Positions 1 to 9,201 of a stretch of 64,000 bases of DNA are shown here, piece after piece. Both the position numbers and the translations under genes were made by a program. Under the pieces are notes generated by a model. The model made no database searches and had not been told where the DNA came from. It saw nothing but the letters and a program-made list of their open reading frames with translations. How positions within the stretch are numbered: the stretch's first letter is position 1; each line of letters begins with the position of its first letter. Source of the DNA: Saccharofermentans sp. (GTDB lineage: Bacteria; Bacillota_A; Clostridia; Saccharofermentanales; Saccharofermentanaceae). The stretch spans positions 1-64,000 of the forward strand of contig JAILHX010000066.1 in the NCBI GenBank assembly GCA_024695565.1. Reading direction: 5' to 3'.

Positions 1-701
1 GCCTCTTAATGACCAAAAAGTTCAGCAGGATAAACGCATTGTTAAGTACGGGATTCTTTGCTGTATTCATGTATTGTCTTGTTGAGAAAGCATGGCTCGA
101 CGAGCGGCGTATGGGACGTACGGTCTTCGGTGTCATATGCATTCTGTTCTGTATCTTTATTCTCTATATCATCATCAATTCGAAGATCTCCAGGGAAGAA
201 AAGCAGAACGGATTTATATGTGCCTTTTCCCAGATAGTTCTCGTAGCACCATTGGCTTTTGTATATCCTGCGCTCGAGAGATGCTTCCTGCAGCCTTATA
301 TTCATTGGATACTCTTGCTTTGCTTCATGCTGAGGCAGATATCCCTGTCAGATGACTTTAAATCTTTTGTAGAGAAAGCAAAGAGCAAGGTCAAGGTCTC
401 TGACGTCGGCATGATCACCCGGGTCCTTCTCTGTGCATTCCTTATCCTGTCGATCGCAGGTCAGTCGATTGCTTATAAGGCATATAAGCTCAGGGATGAA
501 GCTATTGCCAGGGGACTTGAATCCGGCAGCACGGAGATCGTAGTTCCGGAAGTTCCGAACTACACCAAGTACTGCATAGGCGCCAACGTATTGTCATTTG
601 ATGAATACTGGATGGAGAACTACAAGAGATTCTACGGTATCCCGAATGATGTTACGGTTACCTTCATTGATTACTATGAATATTTAGAGGAATATGCGTA
701 A
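1..701 (+). CDS. C-terminal part of a DUF6056-like multi-pass membrane protein (5' end outside window)
   Basis: The reading frame is open to the left edge, so the methionine at 9 need not be the start. About 230 residues are visible. There are hydrophobic segments near residues 12-24, 38-57, 70-85, 97-107 and 138-156 (counted from that methionine), then a soluble tail with a W-x-x-N-Y-K-R-F-Y-G pattern. This tail resembles the end of DUF6056/GtrII-like membrane proteins, which are usually about 450-550 residues; the resemblance is from memory and moderate. The function is unknown, possibly handling of a lipid-linked sugar at the cell surface. The next gene converges on it from the other strand. 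Confidence 0.5.
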   Translation, partial: LLMTKKFSRINALLSTGFFAVFMYCLVEKAWLDERRMGRTVFGVICILFCIFILYIIINSKISREEKQNGFICAFSQIVLVAPLAFVYPALERCFLQPYIHWILLLCFMLRQISLSDDFKSFVEKAKSKVKVSDVGMITRVLLCAFLILSIAGQSIAYKAYKLRDEAIARGLESGSTEIVVPEVPNYTKYCIGANVLSFDEYWMENYKRFYGIPNDVTVTFIDYYEYLEEYA

Positions 702-753
702 TCAGTGTTTTCGAAAACATTGAGACTTACAGTAAATTCCAAATCTCTATAAA

Positions 754-796
754 TCCCGTTCAAATTCCCGTTCAAATTCCCGTTATATAACGGGAA
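754..796. repeat. 12-bp tandem repeat running into a perfect 20-bp palindrome
   Basis: The unit TCCCGTTCAAAT occurs twice in tandem (754-777). A third TCCCGTT then runs into the perfect palindrome TTCCCGTTATATAACGGGAA (777-796). It lies 3' of the membrane-protein gene and could be a weak terminator hairpin for it, although no clear T-run follows on the plus strand. Confidence 0.5.
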
Positions 797-855
797 AACT
801 AACGGAATTTTTGTTGAGCGGAAACGCATTCCGACCGCCTCATCAAAAGACACGC

Positions 856-887
856 AAAAAAAAGCCGCTTCAGTTAAGAAGCGGCTT
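856..887 (-). terminator. Rho-independent terminator of pheST
   Basis: A perfect 10-bp stem (862-871 with 878-887) with loop AGTTAA is followed, in the minus-strand direction, by a run of T (A's at 856-862 on the plus strand). It lies just past the pheT stop codon. Confidence 0.85.
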
Positions 888-910
888 CAATAATTCTTAA
901 AGACAGCTGA

Positions 911-3328
911 TCAGGCGCGGAGAGTTGCTCCATACTTCTCACTGAGGTTAGTAAGGATCGTGTTAACGAAGCCGTCGATGACCTCCGGAGTGAATTCCTC
1001 GTCCTTAGGAGTGAATACTACGCTGAATGCAAGACTCTTCTTGTTTGCTCCGAGCTGTATGCCTTCGTAGATGTCGAAAAGTTCGATCTTTGTGATGTAT
1101 TCACAGGAAGAAGCGATCTCTTTCTCAATCTGTGCGCATGTAACGCTCTTATCCATAACGAAGCAGAAGTCACGCTTCTCTTCGAGGTACTTCGGAAGCG
1201 GAATGAACTTTCTGTCCTTACCGTAGTACTTGGTAAGGGCTCTGAGGTCGATCTCTGCAACATAAGCGGGAACACGCATGTCGAGTTCGTCGCAGATCTC
1301 GTAGAGGACCTGACCGAGATAGCCGATCTCTTCTCCGTCGCAGATGACCTTGGCGGTCCTGCCGGGATGGAGGAATGTCTTCTCTGTCTTCTCGTAATCG
1401 AAAGTGATATCGAGAGCATCGGCAATAACGTCTACAAGACCCTTGAGTGAGTAGAAATCCTCATCCTCGCCGAATACACCGATTGAGATCGTCTCGCGCT
1501 CGTCAGGATATTCTGTAAGAGGCAGGCTCTTGGGAATGAACTTGTTGCCCATCTCATAGATGCTGCCCTTAAGGATACCGTTCTTCTGGTTCCTTGCCAT
1601 AGCCTTGATCATCTGAGGTGCGAGTGTTGTTCTCATCAATGACAGATCGATGTTGATCGGGTTCATGATCTTGATGGCGAATCTCTCAGGTGCATCCTCA
1701 GGGAGCCTTAAAAGATCGAAGTCAGAAGGTGAGAAGAAGGAGTAATGTACGCCTTCTGAAGCACCTGCTGCGCAAAGCGCACGCTTGATCTTAAGCTCTG
1801 AACGCTGCTTCAGGTTATAACCGCCTGAAGTGACCTTAGCCGTAGGAATGAATGTAGGTGTGATGTGATCGTAACCATACATACGGATAACTTCCTCAGC
1901 GACATCCTGATAAGACTCCATGTCTACACGGTAGCCGGGAATTGCGATCGTCAGCTCGTCACCGTTAAGCTCGGGCGCGAAGTTAAGACCTGTAAGGATG
2001 CGGACGATATCTTCATCGGGAACTGTGATCCCGAGAACGCCGTTGACCTGCTTAACGCTTACGGTAAGCTTTCTGGGTTCTATGGAGTTACCTGTATTCA
2101 CGTCGAAAGAAGTCTTGGATACTTTGCCGCAGCCAAGTTCTTCGATGAGATGCAGAGCTCTCTTCATTGCCATAACAGTCGTGTATTCATCAACGCCCTT
2201 GGAGAATCTCATTGAAGAATCGGATACCTGGCCCAATGCCTTTGAACTCTTGCGGATGTTGTCGTGCGCGAACTTTGCGGCCTCGAACATTACTGCATTA
2301 GTTGAATCGAGGATCTCTGAATTGAGACCGCCCATGATTCCTGCCAGAGCAACAGGCTTAACTCCGTCGCAGATAACGAGGTTATCGGATGTAAGAGCGA
2401 ACTCCTTCTCGTCCAAAGTTTGGATCTTCTCACCGTTCTCAGCGCGGCGGACGTGTATCTCACCACCCTCGAGATAGTTGAAATCGAATGCGTGCATAGG
2501 CTGGCCAAGTTCGTAAAGAACGTAGTTAGTGATATCGACTACGTTGGAGATCGCAGAACAGCCGACGAGAGCAAGGCGGCGCTTCATCCAGAGAGGTGAC
2601 TCACCGATCTTTACATCTGAAACATAGTGTCCGATATATCTCGGGCAGATGTCGGGAGCTGAAACGCGGATGTTGAAATCGATCGCAACATCGCTCTCTG
2701 TGTAATCAAGCGCGGGCTCCTTAATGTCCTTGCCAAGAACTGCGGCAACTTCTCTTGCTATACCGAAGATCGACTGGCAGTCAGGTCTGTGTGCCGTGAT
2801 GTAAACATCGAAAATATAATCGTCCAAACCTAAGATAGGCTTTACGTCTGCACCGGGAACGGAGTCAGCAGGGAGAACAAGAAGTCCGTTATAACCGGCG
2901 CCGGGGAACATGTCCTCAGTAACGCCGAGCTCAACGCCGGAGCAGAGCATACCGTATGAATCGTAGCCTCTGAGCTTGCCCTGACCGATGGTCATGAGGC
3001 CTTCTACGGTAACGTGGTCTTTAGCGGTAGCGTAAACCTGGGCGCCGATCAGAGCGAGAGGATACTTGCCGCCTGCTTCAACGTTGTCTGCGCCGCAGCA
3101 GATCTGCAGAACACCATTCTCGCCTGCATCAACAGTGCAGAGGTGAAGGTGTGTGCCTTCGATCAGTTCGCATGTCTTAACCTCACCGACTACGACCTTG
3201 CTGATGTCGTGGCCGACTTCATACTTCTCCTCGACTTCGAAGCCGCAGCTGAAGAGCTTCTCTTCGAGCACGTCGGGAGTAACGTCAATATCTACATAAT
3301 CTTTAAGCCAACTTAAAGGTACTAACAT
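911..3328 (-). CDS. pheT: Phenylalanine--tRNA ligase beta subunit
   Basis: This is the beta chain of the alpha2-beta2 cytoplasmic enzyme that charges tRNA-Phe; it carries the tRNA-binding and editing domains. The 805 residues match the usual bacterial length of about 800. It begins MLVPLSWLKDYV, typical of the family, followed by an EMAP/OB-type tRNA-binding domain (about 40-150), the B3/B4 editing region, B5, the catalytic-like core and a C-terminal ferredoxin-fold anticodon-binding domain (about 710-805). An AGGAGG ribosome site lies 7 bases before the ATG. It sits 18 bases after pheS and is clearly cotranscribed with it under the T-box leader. Confidence 0.97.
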   Translation of the reverse strand: MLVPLSWLKDYVDIDVTPDVLEEKLFSCGFEVEEKYEVGHDISKVVVGEVKTCELIEGTHLHLCTVDAGENGVLQICCGADNVEAGGKYPLALIGAQVYATAKDHVTVEGLMTIGQGKLRGYDSYGMLCSGVELGVTEDMFPGAGYNGLLVLPADSVPGADVKPILGLDDYIFDVYITAHRPDCQSIFGIAREVAAVLGKDIKEPALDYTESDVAIDFNIRVSAPDICPRYIGHYVSDVKIGESPLWMKRRLALVGCSAISNVVDITNYVLYELGQPMHAFDFNYLEGGEIHVRRAENGEKIQTLDEKEFALTSDNLVICDGVKPVALAGIMGGLNSEILDSTNAVMFEAAKFAHDNIRKSSKALGQVSDSSMRFSKGVDEYTTVMAMKRALHLIEELGCGKVSKTSFDVNTGNSIEPRKLTVSVKQVNGVLGITVPDEDIVRILTGLNFAPELNGDELTIAIPGYRVDMESYQDVAEEVIRMYGYDHITPTFIPTAKVTSGGYNLKQRSELKIKRALCAAGASEGVHYSFFSPSDFDLLRLPEDAPERFAIKIMNPINIDLSLMRTTLAPQMIKAMARNQKNGILKGSIYEMGNKFIPKSLPLTEYPDERETISIGVFGEDEDFYSLKGLVDVIADALDITFDYEKTEKTFLHPGRTAKVICDGEEIGYLGQVLYEICDELDMRVPAYVAEIDLRALTKYYGKDRKFIPLPKYLEEKRDFCFVMDKSVTCAQIEKEIASSCEYITKIELFDIYEGIQLGANKKSLAFSVVFTPKDEEFTPEVIDGFVNTILTNLSEKYGATLRA

Positions 3329-3346
3329 ATCTTTGCCTCCTATCTG

Positions 3347-4390
3347 TTAATCATCGATCTGTTCAAGTACGCGGAGATCAGACTCGAATAAGAGCTTGAT
3401 GTTGTTGATGCCGTACTTGAGCATGGCAATACGATCGATACCGATACCGAAAGCCAGACCGCTGTATTTGTCGCTGTCGATTCCGCAGCCTTCAAGAACT
3501 TTTTTGTTAACTACGCCTGCACCTAAGACTTCGATCCAGCCTGTGCCCTTGCAGAGCTTGCATCCCTTGCCTCCGCACTGGAAGCAGCTTACGTCAACTT
3601 CTACAGAAGGTTCCGTGAACGGGAAGTAAGAAGGTCTTAAGCGTGTTCTTGTCTCTTCACCGAAGATCTTCTTAACGAATACGTCGAGCATACCCTGAAG
3701 GTCGCAGAGTGTGATGCCCTCATCTACCACGAGTCCTTCCATCTGGGAGAACATGGGTGAGTGGGTAGCGTCATCGTCAGAACGGAAAACCTTACCGGGT
3801 GAGATGATCTTGATCGGGGGCTTCTGTGATTCCATTACGTGAACCTGACCTGCAGAAGTCTGTGTTCTCAAAAGGAATTCAGGGCTCAAATAAAATGTAT
3901 CCTGCATGTCACGTGAAGGGTGGTCCTGAGGAATATTAAGAGCCGTGAAGTTATAGTGATCAGTCTCGATCTCGTTACCCTCGTATACCTCGAATCCCAT
4001 GGACCCGAAAATGTCTACGATCTGGTTTCTTACCTGTGTATTGGGATGGAGATAACCCTTCTTGAGCTTCTTTGAAGGAAGAGTAACGTCGATAGTCTCT
4101 GACTCGTATCTTGCCTTCTGCTCGGCAGCCTTGAATTCTGCATCCAAAGCGTCGAACTTCTCTGTAGCCCAATTGCGGATCTCGTTGACCATCTTACCGT
4201 AGTCAGCCTTGAGCTCCTTCGGGATCTTGCCCATCTCCTTCATGAGAGAGCCGATCTTACCTTCTTTTGAGTCCATGACGCTCTTTCTGTATTCGAAAAC
4301 GCCCTTAGAGCTCTTGATCTCAGTAAGATCTGATTCGATCTTTGATTTGATCTCTGACAACTTTGCGCTTAATTCACTAAGTTCAGCCAT
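3347..4390 (-). CDS. pheS: Phenylalanine--tRNA ligase alpha subunit
   Basis: This catalytic alpha chain forms Phe-AMP and transfers Phe to tRNA-Phe. The start at 4390 gives 347 residues, the normal length, and has GGAGG 6 bases upstream; the frame stays open further upstream only through the T-box leader. An N-terminal coiled coil (about 1-90) precedes the class II core. The motif 2 region reads [15 protein letters not shown] and the motif 3 region [11 protein letters not shown]. The zinc-finger-like C-x-x-C-x-x-x-x-C-x-x-C insert ([12 protein letters not shown]) is normal for bacterial PheS. It is the first gene of pheST, controlled by the upstream Phe-specific T-box. Confidence 0.97.
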   Translation of the reverse strand: MAELSELSAKLSEIKSKIESDLTEIKSSKGVFEYRKSVMDSKEGKIGSLMKEMGKIPKELKADYGKMVNEIRNWATEKFDALDAEFKAAEQKARYESETIDVTLPSKKLKKGYLHPNTQVRNQIVDIFGSMGFEVYEGNEIETDHYNFTALNIPQDHPSRDMQDTFYLSPEFLLRTQTSAGQVHVMESQKPPIKIISPGKVFRSDDDATHSPMFSQMEGLVVDEGITLCDLQGMLDVFVKKIFGEETRTRLRPSYFPFTEPSVEVDVSCFQCGGKGCKLCKGTGWIEVLGAGVVNKKVLEGCGIDSDKYSGLAFGIGIDRIAMLKYGINNIKLLFESDLRVLEQIDD

Positions 4391-4423
4391 GTTTTCCTCC
4401 TTTTTTACGGGGTCAGACCCCAA

Positions 4424-4459
4424 ATAAAAATCCCGCGGCAACTTATCATTGCCACGGGA
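4424..4459 (-). terminator. T-box-controlled terminator upstream of pheS
   Basis: An 11-bp stem, TCCCGTGGCAA against TTGCCGCGGGA with one G-U pair (4431-4459), is followed on the minus strand by TTTTTATTT. It is positioned between the T-box core and the pheS ribosome site. Confidence 0.9.
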
Positions 4460-4703
4460 CGAATTCGCTATATAAAGCACCTTCGCGGTACCACCCATGT
4501 TCGGATAACCACTATAATCATCCGCACTTGTCACTGCGCAGTAATGCCGCGCATACGCATCTGCTTAATCAGTATAAATACCGTTTCCGTCAGAAGCTCC
4601 AGTGTTGAAATTCATCCTGCTATTCTTGCGTATCGCGCTCTCAGCCTGCGGCACGACTCTCTGTTCCGGTAATAGTAAGACTACTTACGCACCTTCATTG
4701 CAG
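4424..4703 (-). promoter_or_regulatory. T-box riboswitch leader, Phe-specific, of pheST
   Basis: This accounts for most of the geneless stretch 4391-4818. Read on the minus strand, the T-box core GGGTGGTACCGCG lies at 4485-4497, followed by the terminator. Upstream is a Stem I with AGAGAG-type and specifier-loop sequences. The specifier loop GAATTTCAAC gives codon TTC (4607-4609), which is Phe and fits pheS downstream. Uncharged tRNA-Phe would stabilise the antiterminator and allow pheST transcription. Family assignment rests on the T-box core, terminator and specifier; I did not fold the full structure. Confidence 0.93.
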
Positions 4704-4709
4704 AGCATT

Positions 4710-4739
4710 ATTGTACATATTAACCTCCGAAAAAGTCAA
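4710..4739 (-). promoter_or_regulatory. sigma-A type promoter of the pheST T-box transcript
   Basis: -35 TTGACT (4734-4739), 18-bp spacer, -10 TACAAT (4710-4715). The predicted start near 4703 puts the T-box Stem I at the very 5' end of the RNA. Confidence 0.75.
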
Positions 4740-4818
4740 GCAATATACAGAATAAGAGTTATTTCACGCGCGATGGTATAGTAAACTAGTCCTAGATTAT
4801 AATGAACAGGGGTTAACC

Positions 4819-6597
4819 ATGGACCAGCCGTATAAGATCACAAATACAAGTTACAGATTCGATTCTTTTGAAAACGGCGAAGCACTGCCCTGCAGGGGCC
4901 CTCAAAGACTGCCTGCGATGGGATGGAACAGCTGGAATGCTTTCGGAAGCGGCAATACCGAAGAGCTTACCAGGGCTATGGCCGATAAGATTGTTGAACT
5001 TGGTCTTGATAAATCAGGTTACAGATATGTTGTCCTAGATGACGGCTGCTATAAGTCTGAACGTGTTGACGGCAGGCTCTCAAATGAGGAAGTTAAGTTC
5101 CCGGGCGGACTTAAAACTTTGTCTGATTATGTCCATTCCAAAGGCCTTAAGTTCGGAATGTATAACGATATAGGCACGAACCTCTGCGCAAGTGCAGCTG
5201 TCGGAACACACGGTCACGAGAATGAAGATGCCGGATCTTATATCGATTGGGGTATTGATTTTATCAAGGTCGATAACTGCTATTACATGTGGGATAACGC
5301 TACTTTTGCAGACCCTGAGAATGCCAGATACTCTTTTGCTCCGAATATTAAGGCTGTAAGACTCACGGGTCCTGATACAGATCTGACGTTTGACTGCGGG
5401 AGTTGGCAGGTTACAGGTACCAGGGCGCATTTAGAAGGCGACTATATTACAGGCATCGGTACTTTTGACGGCACGGGTCCTGATAACACGCCAGTTGGCC
5501 TTCAAAGTTCAGAAATTTGGTTTAACGTTGAGATCCCCGGCGAAGGCGAATATCAGATATCAGTTCTTTATGCGACAGGCAAAGAGGAAGGCACCGGCCA
5601 GTGGCTTCAGATCTGCTATACAAAGGGAAGCGAAAACATAATGGTCTTTGACGGCCTGCTGCCTGAGACAAGTACACCTTCAGATTTCAGGTGGTCTGAA
5701 CCTGTAAGCACCGGCCTTTCCGGTGGCGTTATAAGGGTCCGTCTCATGAACCACAGAAGACAGGAGAATACGCTCGTTTCTTATGTCACGCTCCTTGAAG
5801 CCCTGCGCGAGAAAGCTCCCGGTAAAGACATCGTTTATTCTATCTGCGAGTGGGGCAAGACTATGCCCGGAGACTGGGCATATAAGGTCGGCGACAGCTG
5901 GAGGATCTTAAACGACATTACATTCAATACCGGATCTGCCGAAGGCGATTACGGAACATGCAGATGGTCTGACGATTACACCAACAGCATCACATCACAG
6001 TACAACAAGTGCGTGATAATGGATGAGTTTGCATCGTTGGAGAGAGGCTGGAACGATCCTGATATGCTCGTTATCGGCATGAACGGCCTTACCCTTACGA
6101 TGAACCGTACTCACATGTCCATGTGGTGCATGATGAATTCGCCGCTGATGTTAGGTTTGGATCTTAGGCGCATCGAAAAAGATGACGACATTTATAAGAT
6201 AATCGCTAACCGGGATCTTATCGGTATCAATCAGGATCCTCTCGGCATACAGGCGAAGAGAGTATTTACGACTTATGAATGTGAAGATCCTTCAAAGGCA
6301 TATATAAGAGATAACAACAGGATAGATGTGCTCGCCAAGCCTTTGTCCGGCGGAAGATTAGCTCTTGCAGTTTATAACCTGTCAGATGAGATCGCAGAAG
6401 AAGATCTTGGCATTGATCTTGATCTCATCAGGGAAAGATTAGGTGACAGGTTCCCTGCAGAACTTAAGGATGCGCTAAAACTTAAGCAGACTAACGTCTG
6501 GACGGGTGAGAGCGCCATAGTATCCCGTAAGTTATTAAGCAATCCCGTTATCCTCGAGCCCTGCGGAAATATCACTATGATCTTGGAAAAAGCTTAA
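4819..6597 (+). CDS. GH27 alpha-galactosidase with an inserted beta-sandwich (CBM35-like) domain
   Basis: It should hydrolyse terminal alpha-1,6-galactose from galacto-oligosaccharides or galactomannan fragments. The 592 residues start with the family signature PAMGWNSWNAFG (about residue 30). The nucleophile is probably Asp152 in IKVDNC, and the acid/base is probably Asp385 or Asp386 in RWSDDY; WNDPDMLVIG follows. Residues about 170-330 are not part of the usual barrel. They read as an inserted beta-sandwich, with DGTGPDN, an aromatic-rich GEGEYQ segment and a VSTGLSGG turn like CBM35/CBM6. No signal peptide is seen, so it is probably cytoplasmic. The gene just downstream is separated by one base. 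Confidence 0.9.
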   Translation: MDQPYKITNTSYRFDSFENGEALPCRGPQRLPAMGWNSWNAFGSGNTEELTRAMADKIVELGLDKSGYRYVVLDDGCYKSERVDGRLSNEEVKFPGGLKTLSDYVHSKGLKFGMYNDIGTNLCASAAVGTHGHENEDAGSYIDWGIDFIKVDNCYYMWDNATFADPENARYSFAPNIKAVRLTGPDTDLTFDCGSWQVTGTRAHLEGDYITGIGTFDGTGPDNTPVGLQSSEIWFNVEIPGEGEYQISVLYATGKEEGTGQWLQICYTKGSENIMVFDGLLPETSTPSDFRWSEPVSTGLSGGVIRVRLMNHRRQENTLVSYVTLLEALREKAPGKDIVYSICEWGKTMPGDWAYKVGDSWRILNDITFNTGSAEGDYGTCRWSDDYTNSITSQYNKCVIMDEFASLERGWNDPDMLVIGMNGLTLTMNRTHMSMWCMMNSPLMLGLDLRRIEKDDDIYKIIANRDLIGINQDPLGIQAKRVFTTYECEDPSKAYIRDNNRIDVLAKPLSGGRLALAVYNLSDEIAEEDLGIDLDLIRERLGDRFPAELKDALKLKQTNVWTGESAIVSRKLLSNPVILEPCGNITMILEKA

Positions 6598-6598
6598 A

Positions 6599-6937
6599 AT
6601 GACTGTCGGTGAATTCATCCTTCTGCTTTCAGAAGACACATCCTGGACTGCCGGAGAAGATTTCGGCGGGGATGAAGACATACTCCTTCGTAAGAACTGC
6701 GCCAGGATAATTCACAGGTATCTTCAGAAGGTGGCTGGAGAGCCTGACGAGACAGAAGATCTTCCTTCAGTGACAGAAATCAGGGATCTTAATGACTGCA
6801 GGATATGTGCTCCCCATATAGCACAGGTTATAGCAAAAGGGATCATGGAGCCCCGGCAAAAGGGAAGTCTGATCCTTTTTGAAGGCAACGAAGAAGTGAC
6901 AATGGAAGATGCCCGCATCTACATTGATCTTGTATAA
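6599..6937 (+). CDS. Small SLH-like cytoplasmic protein, coupled to the GH27 gene
   Basis: A 112-residue acidic protein with no signal peptide or membrane segment. Its central part (about 30-105) has the spacing of a surface-layer-homology (SLH) unit: a helix, D-x-x-D-C-R-I-C-A-x-H-I, then A-K-G-I-M, then G-x-x-x-x-F and V-T-x-E-D-A. The start lies one base after the alpha-galactosidase stop (TAA-A-ATG), so the two are probably translationally coupled. SLH domains normally act outside the cell, so a lone cytoplasmic copy is odd. The function is unknown; a helper or dimerisation partner of the glycosidase is possible. Confidence 0.6.
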   Translation: MTVGEFILLLSEDTSWTAGEDFGGDEDILLRKNCARIIHRYLQKVAGEPDETEDLPSVTEIRDLNDCRICAPHIAQVIAKGIMEPRQKGSLILFEGNEEVTMEDARIYIDLV

Positions 6938-6987
6938 TAAAGCAATATAAGGACCACCGGCCTATCTTTCCACAGGGGGATGAGATC

Positions 6988-8112
6988 ATGGACAGATCAA
7001 AAGTATTCTTTACGGACTTCAGAACGGGAATGGGAGTAAGTCTTACGATCAAACTTCAAAAGCTTATAAGGATGGCCGGTATCGGTACGATCGATATGGA
7101 CGGCAAGTTCGTTGCGATAAAGATGCATTTCGGTGAGCTCGGAAATCTCGCATATCTAAGGCCGAATTACGCCAAAGCAGTTGCTGACGTTATCAAAGAG
7201 AACGGCGGTATGCCTTTCCTTACAGACTGCAATACTTTATATCCCGGAAGCAGAAAACACGCGCTTGAGCACCTGGATTGTGCCAATATCAACGGATTTA
7301 ACACTGTTACAACAGGCTGTCAGATCATAATTGCAGACGGACTTCGAGGAACGGATGACATCATCATTCCGGTTCCCAATGGTGTTTATTGCAAGGAAGC
7401 TTATATCGGCCGTGCGGTGATGGATGCGGATATCTTTATTTCCCTCACGCATTTCAAAGGGCACGAACAGGCCGGATTTGGCGGAGCCATAAAAAATATC
7501 GGCATGGGATGTGGAAGCCGCGCTGGCAAGATGCAGCAGCATCAGAGCGGACATCCGCATGTAATTACCGAGCTTTGCAGAGGATGCAGAAGATGCACCA
7601 GGGAGTGCGGTTCTGATGCAATCAGCTACGAGGACAATAAAGCATGGATCGATCCCGGCAAGTGCAAAGGCTGCGGCCGCTGCATCGGTGCCTGTGCTTT
7701 CGATGCCATTGAGAACGATAACTGGGATGCACCTCAGATGTTAGGCTGCAGAATGGCTGAATATACGGCAGCAGTTATAAGCGGAAGACCGAATTTCCAT
7801 ATCAGCCTTATAACCGACGTATCTCCTAACTGTGACTGCCACAGCGAGAATGATGCTCCGATCCTTCCTGATATCGGTATGCTCGCTTCATTTGATCCCG
7901 TGGCTCTGGATCAGGCCTGCGTCGATCTCTGCTCAAAGGCTGAGCCCGTAAGAAACAGCCAGCTTGGTGATAACATGGCAAGCCCTCATTTCCACGATCA
8001 CGGTGACGTATGGCATAACAGCAACCCGAACGTATCCTGGGCTGAGACTCTTGAGCACGCAGAGAAGATCGGTATCGGCACTAGAAGCTATGAACTCATT
8101 ACCATGAAGTAA
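6988..8112 (+). CDS. DUF362 domain protein with two 4Fe-4S ferredoxin motifs
   Basis: 374 residues. The N-terminal DUF362 domain (about 1-190) holds the family's IKMHFGELGN and LPNY-like segments and SLTHFKGHEQAGFGGAIKN. A bacterial ferredoxin module follows, with cysteines 197, 200, 203, 207 and 226, 229, 232, 236, giving two C-x2-C-x2-C-x3-C clusters. The C-terminal half of DUF362 continues to the end. These proteins are cytoplasmic and common in anaerobes; the exact redox reaction is not established. The start has GGGGG about 8 bases upstream. It stands alone between the GH27 pair and the CPBP protease gene. Confidence 0.88.
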   Translation: MDRSKVFFTDFRTGMGVSLTIKLQKLIRMAGIGTIDMDGKFVAIKMHFGELGNLAYLRPNYAKAVADVIKENGGMPFLTDCNTLYPGSRKHALEHLDCANINGFNTVTTGCQIIIADGLRGTDDIIIPVPNGVYCKEAYIGRAVMDADIFISLTHFKGHEQAGFGGAIKNIGMGCGSRAGKMQQHQSGHPHVITELCRGCRRCTRECGSDAISYEDNKAWIDPGKCKGCGRCIGACAFDAIENDNWDAPQMLGCRMAEYTAAVISGRPNFHISLITDVSPNCDCHSENDAPILPDIGMLASFDPVALDQACVDLCSKAEPVRNSQLGDNMASPHFHDHGDVWHNSNPNVSWAETLEHAEKIGIGTRSYELITMK

Positions 8113-8130
8113 TGGGACATCCTTGTCCCA
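8113..8130 (+). terminator. Short hairpin after the DUF362 gene
   Basis: TGGGACA-TCCT-TGTCCCA is a perfect 7-bp stem immediately after the stop codon. There is no real T-run, so it is either a weak terminator or an RNA 3' end stabiliser. Confidence 0.4.
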
Positions 8131-8224
8131 TATTGAGAAACAGCGCTTTTGGTCGTTTTGTGTCCTTTTGCTCCGCGGTTTTGGGCGGTAGATTGGACTC
8201 ATCAATCAACAGCGAGGTGTAATT

Positions 8225-9112
8225 ATGGATCCCAAGGAAATCACGACAAAGAAATTCACGGTCTTTATGTTAATTGCATTTGGTATAGCATATATTCCGT
8301 TATGTTTAGCAGGCTTTTTGAATGCACAAGGAAACACGTTAGCTTTTATGTTCCTGTTCAGGGTAGTTGCTATAGCCATTCCGTTTTTTGCAGTAATTAT
8401 CTCACGTCTTCCGCTCAAGAAAACAGGTTTCGGTATCAAGTGCAGGATCAAGTACATAATCGCAGCCTTAATAGGACCTCAGATCCTCTCCTGGATTGGT
8501 TCGGCTGTATACTTTATCGTTTTCCCGGGGTCCTTCAAATTGGGGTTTGAAGCTATAACTTCAATGCTTCCTGCCGAATTGCAGGGAATTTATGATCAGA
8601 TAGACCCGTTGCCGTTCGTTATCGTAATGACGATTCTCTCATTGACGGTTATCCCAATCTCGCAGATCATTCCGAGCCTTGGCGAAGAAGCAGGCTGGAG
8701 AGGGGTTTTGTATCCGTTCCTTAAAAACAAATTCGGAAAGACGGCTGGCCGCATATTCGGAGGCGCCCTCTGGGGCATCTGGCACTGGCCTCTTCTCCTG
8801 ATCGGAGGCTATTTCTACGGCAGACAGTATATCGGTTATCCCGTTTTAGGACCTGTCACGATTTGCATTGCACTGATCGTTTTTGGAATCATCATAGACT
8901 ATTTATATGAGAAAACGCATTCTATCTGGGTCGCTTCGGTCGCACATGCTGCAATGAATGCTGCTTCGATGCCGATGCTCCTGGTCTCCGCATCTTCTGA
9001 TTCAAGCATGTCGGTATTCGGTCCCACTGCATTTGCGCTCATCCCGCTCATCCCCGTACTTGTTGTTTCTGTTCTTTTGTCACTTCGAAAAGAAACAGCA
9101 AAAGAAGCATAA
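8225..9112 (+). CDS. CPBP family intramembrane glutamic protease (CAAX-protease/bacteriocin-processing type)
   Basis: A 295-residue integral membrane protein with about eight hydrophobic segments. The family's catalytic motifs are present: EEAGWRG with Glu154, Glu155 and Arg159; His187 in GIWHWP; and HAAMNA with His241. Members cleave membrane-associated peptides or act in bacteriocin immunity and signalling. The substrate here is unknown. The GAGGTG ribosome site sits 6-7 bases before the ATG. No bacteriocin gene was seen next to it. Confidence 0.88.
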   Translation: MDPKEITTKKFTVFMLIAFGIAYIPLCLAGFLNAQGNTLAFMFLFRVVAIAIPFFAVIISRLPLKKTGFGIKCRIKYIIAALIGPQILSWIGSAVYFIVFPGSFKLGFEAITSMLPAELQGIYDQIDPLPFVIVMTILSLTVIPISQIIPSLGEEAGWRGVLYPFLKNKFGKTAGRIFGGALWGIWHWPLLLIGGYFYGRQYIGYPVLGPVTICIALIVFGIIIDYLYEKTHSIWVASVAHAAMNAASMPMLLVSASSDSSMSVFGPTAFALIPLIPVLVVSVLLSLRKETAKEA

Positions 9113-9201
9113 TAACTGTCCTGAAAACTAATATGATTTATAGGCTCCCGCGTGTATAATGTCTGGATATACTTTCAGGCAGAGGATGTGCGGGAGATCT
9201 C

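Noticed and set aside
4798..4803. TATAAT just before the alpha-galactosidase gene
   Set aside because: A perfect -10 hexamer is present, but no -35 or extended -10 was found, and the leader would be only about 9 bases. Not strong enough to call a promoter.
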